A DNA stretch of 64,000 bases from UBA8919 sp041658185 (lineage in GTDB: Bacteria > Elusimicrobiota > UBA8919), in assembly GCA_041658185.1 (NCBI GenBank), contig JBBAAR010000001.1:124001-188000 (forward strand), written 5' to 3'. Below, piece after piece: positions 16,070-23,130 of this stretch. The translations under genes and the position numbers were made by a program. The notes under the pieces were generated by a model that had not been told where the DNA came from, did not search any database, and was given only the letters and a program-made list of their open reading frames with translations. The stretch's first letter is position 1. Every line of letters starts with the position of its first letter.

Positions 16070-17655
16070 TTTATCTTTCCCGTTAACAAAAATCTTTTTG
16101 TGTAATCGTCAACCGTCTCCAGATTTATGCGGGGATAATCCACATCCTCTGCGACATGAAAATGCCTGTCTTCAAGGGTGTTTCTTCTCATAAAATACTG
16201 GGCTGAAATATCCCAATCAATAATCCAAATCTTAAAACCCGCACCGCCGGAAACAGCCACCGTCTGGGAACCCTTTCTTGAATAATCCGGAAGATACGCA
16301 ATCCCGTACCTGAAAATAAAATCCCTTCTTACCTTATGACGGGCGCCGGCCTGCCAGGACAATGTATCTGCCCACCCGAGGTTTGTCCAGACGCCGCCGG
16401 TAGCTTTCACCCGGGCTGCAGACCACTTTGTGTGAATAAAATCAAATGAAAATGTCGGCTCACTGACACCCGGAAATTTGAAGGTCAACCCGTAAGATAT
16501 CGCCGAAGGATATTCGTATTGATATTTGATATTTGTTAAAGTTGCCGCACCTGATATATTGTTTTCCAAGTTTGTTTTTAACTTATCCTCAATCTCTTTT
16601 TCCGGACGATACGAAACGCCTATTTTAGTTCTCGGGGTTACTTCATATGATGCTCCGATAAGATACAGCGAACCGCTTATTGAATGAGTCGTCGTTGTTG
16701 ATATGTCCGCGATTATTTGTCCCCTGTTTGAAAGGAGTGTCCCGTAGTCAATCTCCTCAATTTTGCCCTCCGGCTCACCGTATAAATTCCATAATGATAT
16801 GCCTATTGCAAGAGGTTCAACCGGATAATAATTCAACCCTCCGCCGATTGCATAAATCAACCCCCGGGATGTAATTTTATTTGTTTCGGTGCGCTGGGTT
16901 GACGAGTAATTGTTCTCCTCATAAAAATAGTTGAAATCGCTTAGTTCCGTTTCACACACTGCAACCGAAAGTTTGTTTTTTATTACCGGCTGGGAAATCC
17001 CGATACCTGAAAACCGGCCGAAAGAATTCTTGTTCGGCACGGTGGTACCGGCAGAATCATTTCTAACTTTTCTTCCATAAATTGAAAGAAGACCGCCGGA
17101 TAAAACAAACTGTCCGTTGTCAACGGAAATAGTCGCCGGATTTATAAAGACAGATGCCGGCTCATCATTAACAGAAACAGCAGTGCCGCCGGCCGCCGCA
17201 GATGCCGCCGTAAAACCTACCGCATTATCGCCTAACTGTAAAAACGACCCGCGATAGGTGTAGGAGTAAAGAAAGGTTAAAGGTATAAGGTTTAAGGTTA
17301 AAATTAAAATAAGAGCAGAGCGGATTTTTTTGACGGTAGATGTAAAAATACTTATCAGTTCATCTGTTTCTGCAAACAAGTTTTTTACATCTTCTTTTTG
17401 AACTAATCCAGCACCAAGTAATAATCTTAACCAATATCTTGTTTCATTTGCTTCTTTGCGTGAAATGTTTATACTATGAGAAAAATCCTTTCTTGTTAAT
17501 CCGGAATACGCTTCTTCAATATTCGCTCCGACTGATGTACCTGAGCGAAGTATTTGGTCACCCAAAGTTTTGGCTATCTGGTTTTGGGGTAATTTCTGCA
17601 CCAGTTTTATTATTTGTAAAGCGAATTTATAAGTCCGTTCTTTTAAATTCTGCAT
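16063..17655 (-). CDS. S23 four-helix-bundle domain fused to a FadL-like barrel
   Basis: Residues 1-115 are a four-helix-bundle protein of the S23 (23S rRNA intervening-sequence protein) family: RSGTSVGANIEEAYSG and KEANETRYWLRLL are typical. With no stop codon the frame then enters a hydrophobic segment (ALILILTLNLIPLTFL, about 115-130) like a signal peptide, and continues as a FadL-type barrel (LQLGDNAVGFTAASAAAGGT, EPASVFINPATIS) ending TGKIKW. A cytosolic bundle ahead of an export signal is unlikely to be one working protein. More likely an S23 ORF entered the repeat that formed this signal peptide and lost its stop; the barrel may be translated from an internal non-ATG start. A sequencing frameshift at the junction is an alternative. 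Confidence 0.7.
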   Translation of the reverse strand: MQNLKERTYKFALQIIKLVQKLPQNQIAKTLGDQILRSGTSVGANIEEAYSGLTRKDFSHSINISRKEANETRYWLRLLLGAGLVQKEDVKNLFAETDELISIFTSTVKKIRSALILILTLNLIPLTFLYSYTYRGSFLQLGDNAVGFTAASAAAGGTAVSVNDEPASVFINPATISVDNGQFVLSGGLLSIYGRKVRNDSAGTTVPNKNSFGRFSGIGISQPVIKNKLSVAVCETELSDFNYFYEENNYSSTQRTETNKITSRGLIYAIGGGLNYYPVEPLAIGISLWNLYGEPEGKIEEIDYGTLLSNRGQIIADISTTTTHSISGSLYLIGASYEVTPRTKIGVSYRPEKEIEDKLKTNLENNISGAATLTNIKYQYEYPSAISYGLTFKFPGVSEPTFSFDFIHTKWSAARVKATGGVWTNLGWADTLSWQAGARHKVRRDFIFRYGIAYLPDYSRKGSQTVAVSGGAGFKIWIIDWDISAQYFMRRNTLEDRHFHVAEDVDYPRINLETVDDYTKRFLLTGKIKW

Positions 17656-17704
17656 ATTTTAACCTTTAACCTTTTATTTATACCTTTTATTTATACCTTT
17701 AACC
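17271..17704. repeat. AAAGGTATAAA-type inverted micro-repeat with an S23 ORF between its arms
   Basis: The purine arm on the gene strand (17658-17704, AAAGGTATAAATAAAAGG units) lies just before the S23 start, and the pyrimidine arm (17271-17309, CCTTAAACCTTATACC) lies just after the S23 domain. Other copies, such as 18888-19003, have the same arms with only a short loop. Confidence 0.75.
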
Positions 17705-17705
17705 T

Positions 17706-17723
17706 CCGACGCTAAAGCGTCGG
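17706..17723 (-). terminator. Hairpin directly after a barrel stop codon
   Basis: CCGACGC and GCGTCGG form a perfect 7-bp stem with a TAAA loop, immediately 3' of the TAG of the 17724-18965 gene. No U-run follows, so it may be a REP-type palindrome or an mRNA-stabilising hairpin rather than a true terminator. Confidence 0.5.
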
Positions 17724-18965
17724 CTACCATTTATATCCTACCGTTGACAAAAGTTTTAACCGGCTTTCAACCACATCGTCAAATCCGGTTAATTGCTGCG
17801 AAATCCTTTCTTGCGTTGATTGCCTCCACGCATATTCTCCCGCCACATCAACAATAGCCCGTCCCACAATAATTCCCAATCCGAATGAAACGGAAGGCAG
17901 CGCTTCCGACGGATTCGGGTAATCCGGCAGATACGAAAAACCGTACCGTAAAGTTGTTTTTTGCGACGGCGAATGTTCTAATCCCAAATGATATTCCCAT
18001 ACATTTTTATACAATGGATTTTTTTTGTCTTTCGTTTGTTTTACATTGTTGAGTTTGGTTATCCAGTATCTGGAATCCCCCCAGTTTGAAAAAATCGCAT
18101 CAAAAGTTATTTTTGAATCGTTACTGTCTTTGAAATTATAATTCGCGCCGAAGCCCAGATTATACGGCATTTCAAATATGGAATCGGTGGCGGTAAAAAC
18201 ACTGCCGGTACTGTCTTTATCATTTACTTTCAGAGCAAAATTTGAACGATACGCGAGCCCGAAATTAAATTTATCCTCATATATAAAATTACCGCCGAAA
18301 ATGAAACTGTCGCCCGTCAGCGTCTGGTAGTCGGATGTCTTCTTAGGCAAAGCACCCGTCTGTAAGTATGTGTAGTCGGTTAGGTTTTCACCTCTTCCCC
18401 AAAGATATGTAAATCCCATAGATACCCAGTCAGCCATCACCCAATTCATACCCAGCGCCCAATTGTGAAACCCGCCCGCTTTTTCAATTATGTCGTTTGT
18501 ACCGGCCGAAGTATCCGCTTCCTCAAAATTGTAGTCGGAGTTCAAGTCGGAAAAAAAGCCGAAACCAAAAACAACATCGTTCCTTTTTGACGCAGACCAT
18601 AAAATTGATGCGGAAGGCATTTGAAAATACAGGTTATCCGTTGTTACATAATCGGTGCTCAAATAAGAATGATTCCTTTTGTCAAAAAACAAAACAAGCC
18701 CCGGCGAAACATTTGCAAGACCCTTTTGCCCGGCGTCAAGTTTCATCAGCGAAGGATTGGCGTATAATGATGAGGATTCATTATTAGAGGCAACACCGGC
18801 GCTGCCAAGTGCTAACGAACGGGCCGAAAGTCCGCGTACCGGCTCACCCAGGTTCCAGTAAGAATCAAGGGAAGAATAGCCGGAAAGGAAGGTTAAAGGT
18901 ATAAATAAAAGGTATAAATTAAGGCAAATAACTTTAATAATATGATTTTTAATTTTCAATTCCAT
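17724..18965 (-). CDS. FadL/OmpP1-like outer-membrane barrel protein
   Basis: This 413-residue paralogue of the barrels at 14726 and 16063 has a signal peptide (to about 30), the motif EPVRGLSARSLALGSAGVA, then ESSSLYANPSLM, and strand-rich sequence ending STVGYKW with a terminal aromatic residue. The local paralogues are arranged head to tail, suggesting duplication. Function beyond an outer-membrane channel or surface protein cannot be told. The signal-peptide core NLYLLFIPLTFL is identical to that of the zinc phospholipase at 7536, because both are encoded by the same micro-repeat. Confidence 0.75.
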   Translation of the reverse strand: MELKIKNHIIKVICLNLYLLFIPLTFLSGYSSLDSYWNLGEPVRGLSARSLALGSAGVASNNESSSLYANPSLMKLDAGQKGLANVSPGLVLFFDKRNHSYLSTDYVTTDNLYFQMPSASILWSASKRNDVVFGFGFFSDLNSDYNFEEADTSAGTNDIIEKAGGFHNWALGMNWVMADWVSMGFTYLWGRGENLTDYTYLQTGALPKKTSDYQTLTGDSFIFGGNFIYEDKFNFGLAYRSNFALKVNDKDSTGSVFTATDSIFEMPYNLGFGANYNFKDSNDSKITFDAIFSNWGDSRYWITKLNNVKQTKDKKNPLYKNVWEYHLGLEHSPSQKTTLRYGFSYLPDYPNPSEALPSVSFGLGIIVGRAIVDVAGEYAWRQSTQERISQQLTGFDDVVESRLKLLSTVGYKW

Positions 18966-19003
18966 AATTTTAACCTTAAACCTTATACCTTTAACCTTTC
19001 CCC
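18888..19003 (-). repeat. AAAGGTATAAA-type inverted micro-repeat around a start codon
   Basis: The purine arm (18967-19001) precedes the ATG at 18965 and doubles as an SD-like AAGG tract; the pyrimidine arm (18890-18925) encodes NLYLLFIPLTFL. The start codon and n-region form the loop. Confidence 0.8.
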
Positions 19004-19004
19004 T

Positions 19005-21080
19005 CTACCATTTATAATCCACCCTTACTTCCCACTTATTGCCGTAGCCCGGGTCAACCGTATTATAATACTCGTCGTTGAAAAACTCATCCGCCGACCA
19101 CTTGTATTTATCTGTGAACCTCATTTTTATCTTAGCGTATCTTGAAAGTTTGTCGGTTACCTGAAGCCAGAACTGACGGGACTCCTTCCCGCTTTTTCTT
19201 AAATCACTATCGGCAAACTTTAACTCGCCTGCAATTTCAAGGTTTCCTGTTATATCATATGTGGTGCGGGTAGTCACTTCATCCTTTGGAAGATATAAAG
19301 TCGGGGTACCGGCATAATCTTCTATGTATTTGTATTTTATAAGCAAATCGCTTACTTTTGAAGGTCTGAATTTCAACTGGAAATTAGTGGTCACCGTCAT
19401 TTTTTCCGAATACTCCACATTTTTGTAGATGTCCTTGTCTTTCCATTTCCTATCGATTTGAATATTCACTCCCCGTGGGAGTTTCCAATTGTATTTCAGG
19501 TAAATCTCCCTGTCAGTAGTGGGCGTTTCATAGATGGTATAATACAGACCGGTGACCGTATCCTTTTGGGTTTTTGCAATGTGGTTGAACTGGTCAACAT
19601 AAAATTTCAGTTTCATCGTCCGTGTTAGTTTTGAGTTAAACTCAATGTAATCGCCTTGCTCGTCGCGGTCACGGAACCTTGTTTTATCGGTATGTTTTGA
19701 ATAACCCCGCGCCCACGGGTTGTAAAAATCAATATCGTAATCACGGCGAGAATAAATCATATCAATTTTGCCCATTTTTTTGAATGTTTTTATGTACCAG
19801 GCATTGCCCCAGCCGTGAACCTTTGCCATCTCGCCCGCTATATTAAAACCCTTGTAACCGGTTACGAAATTAGTTCCATAGACGGCAAACGATTGTTCCG
19901 GCGGCCAGCGCCAAATTTGTATGTCCGTATCGGAAAATGTTGCCTCTCTTTTTGAAGTGTAGACCGTGCCGCCGATATAAGTCGCATCAATATTAGGTGT
20001 GGCATCCGCTAATTTATATGTCAAATTACTTCCCACAAGCGTTTCCTCATAGACATCTTCAAGCGTGACATAATGAAGCGCACCGTCATCCATTTTAACA
20101 TATGTCTTGAACGCATAACCGCCTTTTGAATAAAACTCCGTCAAATCAAACCGGCCCTGCTTCATCCGTGCGCCGAAGCCCTTTAATTGCTGTTGGGTTG
20201 AACCCAGCGTATATTTGTCTTGTAAGACGATATTACCTCCGGACAAACTGTAAATACTTGTCTGCGTCTCTTTTGAATATGTATCGTCGGGATAAAGTCC
20301 CTGGGGCGATGATTTTCCGGACGTATCAAATACAAGCCGCTGTCCGAAGCCCGCCCGGAAATTGCCGAGATACGCCTGCTCTATAACGGGTCCCTTTTCA
20401 TAGCCGATGTATGATTTGTTGAGACGATAACCGTGTTCAAACTCGCCGCCGGTAATGTCCCTTGTGTAATAATAATTGACGTACCTGACGTCGCCTTCTA
20501 TAATTGCCCCGAAATTCATATATCTTCCGAACTTCAATAGCCGCAGGCGGAACAAGTCATATGTCCTCGGATAGTCGGTCGTTGCCATTTCCACTTCCAA
20601 GTTTGATTTGGTCCTGAACACGATATCCCCTTTTGTTTTTATTTTTTCCGGCTGCTCGGCGGCAATAAAAATTTTTATATTTTCGTAAGCCACGTCGTCT
20701 ATAATCTCCGGGTTGATTAAATCCTTTATATCTTTGTAATAGCCGTGTTTTAGACGGTAATTTACTATTTTTGAGGCATCCGGAGCGGTTAAACCTGGTA
20801 ACGACTGCAGCTGGAAAACATCGGCAGTATTTATGTCAATTTTGTCGTCATAGATAGCTAAAAGATTCTCATATGTTTCATACTCAATATCTCCGTCCTG
20901 ATACGCCTGTTCAATATCCGAGTCGCTTTCCCACTGGGAAGTATCGTCGGGATCATCCTCGGCGGAATGGAGAAAGGTTAAAGGTTTAAATAAAAGGTAT
21001 AAATTAAAGGTATAAATTAAAAGAAGGGAAAAAATTTTAAATCTTGGCGCCGTTTTTTTATTGTTATTTTTTTCGTCCAT
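19005..21080 (-). CDS. ComEA-like helix-hairpin-helix domain on a large outer-membrane barrel
   Basis: The 691-residue protein has a signal peptide (to about 40), then a ComEA-like HhH pair near residues 75-135 (DINTADVFQLQSLPGLTAPDA, then the paired helix VAYENIKIFI). The remaining 550 residues are alternating strands rich in Tyr, Lys and Arg, ending VRVDYKW, typical of a large barrel. HhH domains bind DNA backbone without sequence preference, and ComEA carries one for transformation. A DNA-binding module on the periplasmic side of a barrel would suit DNA transport, but HhH domains can also bind protein. It lies between barrel genes and downstream of a PorV-HhH gene. Confidence 0.75.
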   Translation of the reverse strand: MDEKNNNKKTAPRFKIFSLLLIYTFNLYLLFKPLTFLHSAEDDPDDTSQWESDSDIEQAYQDGDIEYETYENLLAIYDDKIDINTADVFQLQSLPGLTAPDASKIVNYRLKHGYYKDIKDLINPEIIDDVAYENIKIFIAAEQPEKIKTKGDIVFRTKSNLEVEMATTDYPRTYDLFRLRLLKFGRYMNFGAIIEGDVRYVNYYYTRDITGGEFEHGYRLNKSYIGYEKGPVIEQAYLGNFRAGFGQRLVFDTSGKSSPQGLYPDDTYSKETQTSIYSLSGGNIVLQDKYTLGSTQQQLKGFGARMKQGRFDLTEFYSKGGYAFKTYVKMDDGALHYVTLEDVYEETLVGSNLTYKLADATPNIDATYIGGTVYTSKREATFSDTDIQIWRWPPEQSFAVYGTNFVTGYKGFNIAGEMAKVHGWGNAWYIKTFKKMGKIDMIYSRRDYDIDFYNPWARGYSKHTDKTRFRDRDEQGDYIEFNSKLTRTMKLKFYVDQFNHIAKTQKDTVTGLYYTIYETPTTDREIYLKYNWKLPRGVNIQIDRKWKDKDIYKNVEYSEKMTVTTNFQLKFRPSKVSDLLIKYKYIEDYAGTPTLYLPKDEVTTRTTYDITGNLEIAGELKFADSDLRKSGKESRQFWLQVTDKLSRYAKIKMRFTDKYKWSADEFFNDEYYNTVDPGYGNKWEVRVDYKW

Positions 21081-21110
21081 ATTTTAACCTTTAATTTATA
21101 CCTTTAACCT
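20970..21110 (-). repeat. AAAGGTATAAA-type inverted micro-repeat around a start codon
   Basis: Purine arm 21083-21110 precedes the ATG at 21080; pyrimidine arm (20973-21022) encodes LIYTFNLYLLFKPLTFL, the signal-peptide core of the HhH barrel protein. Confidence 0.8.
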
Positions 21111-22729
21111 TATTTTATCTCTATATTATCCTTTACTTCATCAATTATATCCGCAGATATGCCCGGAACTTTTTTCAAATCATCTACCGCCGGCATCGGG
21201 CCGTTTTTCTTAATATATCTTAAGATATTTTGTGATTGCACAGTCGTAAATCCCAAATCCCGCAGTTGAGACATATCCGCTTTGTTGATGTTTATCTTCC
21301 CTGACGGAATCGATTCCTCCGGCGCCGGTGCCGGTTCAACTTTCGGTTTCGTTGCCGGAGTAGGTAGAACTTTAGGAGCAGGGGGGACAACCTTTGGCAC
21401 AACCGGGGGCGGTGTCACTTCCGACTTCCCGCCCGCCGCAGGTGCTTCCGGCTCTTCCGCATCCGGCTGGGGCTCTTCATTTTCATCTGAAACGGTCGGT
21501 TTAGCAGGAACTGGTTTTTCACTTTCTTCCACTTTTTCTTCACTTTTTTTCACCGGTTCTTCCTTCTGCCTCTCCTCCACCGTTATCAGTCCTTCAATTT
21601 TTGAATAAACCCTTCTTGACATCCTCGGAACATTTAATATATCCTCAATTGAGTTGAATTGCCCTTTTTCACCGCGGTAATCAACAACCCGTTTTGCCAT
21701 CACTTTGCCCATACCCGGAAGTTCCGCTATCTCATCCGAGGATGCAGTATTTATATTGACTTTTCCGGCAGGACGAACCGCTTCCTCCGTCACCTGTCCC
21801 TCGGCCTTCCGCCCGTCTACCCTCTTCCTGGTTGTCCTTGCCGCCTTTTTCGTCTTCGGAGCATATTTAATGGTCGCCTCTTGCTCGCCGCCCCATTTCA
21901 TAGAAAGTGAAACTACATGCATTGCATCAAGCGTGGCGTGGGAAGAATAGCCGTAATCAAAATAAACCGTTTTATAATTTGTTCCGAAACCAAGAGCATA
22001 TTTTGAAGGATTTGTCTGAAGACCCGTGCGAAACACGAAAAAATCGGTGAGACGGAATTCCGTTCCGATGTGGACGGCGACCGGTTCGTCTATTATTTTC
22101 TCAAAATCCATCGCAAAATTCAATCCCGGAAGAGGTCTGTAAAAAATCCCGGTTAAAAATTCTTCCGTCAGATTTTCATTCCCTTTTGATATCTCCGGCT
22201 CGTTTATGTTTTTGGCGGAAACACCGAGGGCAAAGTCCCCTGAAACCCTTGCCAGAACGCCCAAATCCAGCCCGAATGCGGAATCACTGCCATATTCCTT
22301 GATTTTTATACCCATTGATTTCAAGTTATATCCGAACATTATTCCTTCCGCCAGCCCGAAGCCGTGAGAAAAAATTAAAACGCTTTCTTTGTATTCGGAG
22401 GGACCGAAATCTGAATATAAAAAACCGATGTCGCCGTAGCCCTGAACGGGAAATGCGAATTTTACATTGGTATAACCCAGCCCTTCAACGCCATAAATAT
22501 TCGTATATGTTGAGGCGAACTGGAACGCGGGTATCAGACGCAATCCCGCCGGGTTATAGTCAATAGCGTTGGTGTCGTTGGAAAAACCTACGAAAGCCCC
22601 GCCCATCCCGATAGGTCTTGCCGAGGCGGGTTTTTGCTCAAAAGCAGGGTAGAGCGGAGAGCATAGAGCATAGAGCATAGTAAAAAAGAGCATAGAGCAT
22701 AGAGCGTAGAAAGATTTTTTTGAAAACAT
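21110..22729 (-). CDS. PorV/PorQ-type barrel fused to two ComEA-like HhH domains
   Basis: Residues 1-30 are a signal peptide; 31-285 are a PorV/PorQ-type barrel (SARPIGMGGAFVGFSNDTNAIDYNPAGL...). An HhH pair follows at about 322-384 (VNINTASSDEIAELPGMG), then a long Pro/Glu/Ala-rich linker (about 390-475) and a second HhH pair at 477-539 (ININKADMSQLRDLGF). Barrel plus HhH on one chain is unusual: it would tether DNA-binding modules to the inner face of the outer membrane. An SD of AAGGAG lies in the end of the upstream S23 ORF, with stop and start separated by one base, so translation is coupled. Confidence 0.8.
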   Translation of the reverse strand: MFSKKSFYALCSMLFFTMLYALCSPLYPAFEQKPASARPIGMGGAFVGFSNDTNAIDYNPAGLRLIPAFQFASTYTNIYGVEGLGYTNVKFAFPVQGYGDIGFLYSDFGPSEYKESVLIFSHGFGLAEGIMFGYNLKSMGIKIKEYGSDSAFGLDLGVLARVSGDFALGVSAKNINEPEISKGNENLTEEFLTGIFYRPLPGLNFAMDFEKIIDEPVAVHIGTEFRLTDFFVFRTGLQTNPSKYALGFGTNYKTVYFDYGYSSHATLDAMHVVSLSMKWGGEQEATIKYAPKTKKAARTTRKRVDGRKAEGQVTEEAVRPAGKVNINTASSDEIAELPGMGKVMAKRVVDYRGEKGQFNSIEDILNVPRMSRRVYSKIEGLITVEERQKEEPVKKSEEKVEESEKPVPAKPTVSDENEEPQPDAEEPEAPAAGGKSEVTPPPVVPKVVPPAPKVLPTPATKPKVEPAPAPEESIPSGKININKADMSQLRDLGFTTVQSQNILRYIKKNGPMPAVDDLKKVPGISADIIDEVKDNIEIK

Positions 22730-23128
22730 TTTAATTCTCCTTCAACTTTTTCGTCATTGAATTTATCAGTCCGTTTAACATCTTGGAAATTTCTTCAAGT
22801 TCTTCATATAATTTTCTAAATTCTTGGTGTTCTAAATACTTTTGACCTAATGCTACTTCAAGCAACGGAACACATTCATATGCAGAACCTTTCGCTATTC
22901 TCAAAAACTGGATATATTCTTTTCTGGAATATCTACCATTACCCTCAGCAATATTTGCGGCAATAGAAACAGATGCTCTCCGAAGTTGGTCGGTTAATCC
23001 GAAACATTCTTTTTTAGGAAAATTTGCAGACACTTTATAAATCTCATTTGCAAAGCTCATAGATTTTTTATATACCGTCAAATTTTCAAAATCAAACATA
23101 TCTACGCTCTGTCCTCTACGCTCTCTGC
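22650..23128. repeat. GAGCATA-type inverted micro-repeat with an S23 ORF between its arms
   Basis: On the gene strand the purine arm AGAGAGCGTAGAGGACAGAG (23099-23128) precedes an S23 ORF. The pyrimidine arm (22650-22710: CTACGCTCTATGCTCTATGC and repeats) follows and encodes the YALCSML... signal-peptide core of the PorV-HhH protein. Confidence 0.75.
22731..23099 (-). CDS. S23-family four-helix-bundle protein
   Basis: I start at the ATG at 23099 (122 residues), since the frame above it is repeat and non-conserved sequence. FDFENLTVYKKSMSFANEIY, LRRASVSIAANIAEGNGR and FLRIAKGSAYECVPLLEVA are hallmarks of the S23/four-helix-bundle family. Members occur as ORFs inside 23S rRNA intervening sequences and, as Avd, in diversity-generating retroelements; no reverse transcriptase or rRNA is nearby. 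The ORF sits between the arms of an inverted micro-repeat and is coupled to the PorV-HhH gene. Its function is unknown. Confidence 0.85.
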   Translation of the reverse strand: MFDFENLTVYKKSMSFANEIYKVSANFPKKECFGLTDQLRRASVSIAANIAEGNGRYSRKEYIQFLRIAKGSAYECVPLLEVALGQKYLEHQEFRKLYEELEEISKMLNGLINSMTKKLKEN

Positions 23129-23130
23129 CC

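Noticed and set aside
17706..17723. Hairpin as part of a tRNA or structured RNA gene
   Set aside because: Only a 7-bp stem with a four-base loop exists; there is no cloverleaf or conserved RNA context.
22731..23099. S23/Avd-like ORF as part of a diversity-generating retroelement
   Set aside because: No reverse transcriptase and no template/variable repeat pair with A-to-N changes was seen in the window.
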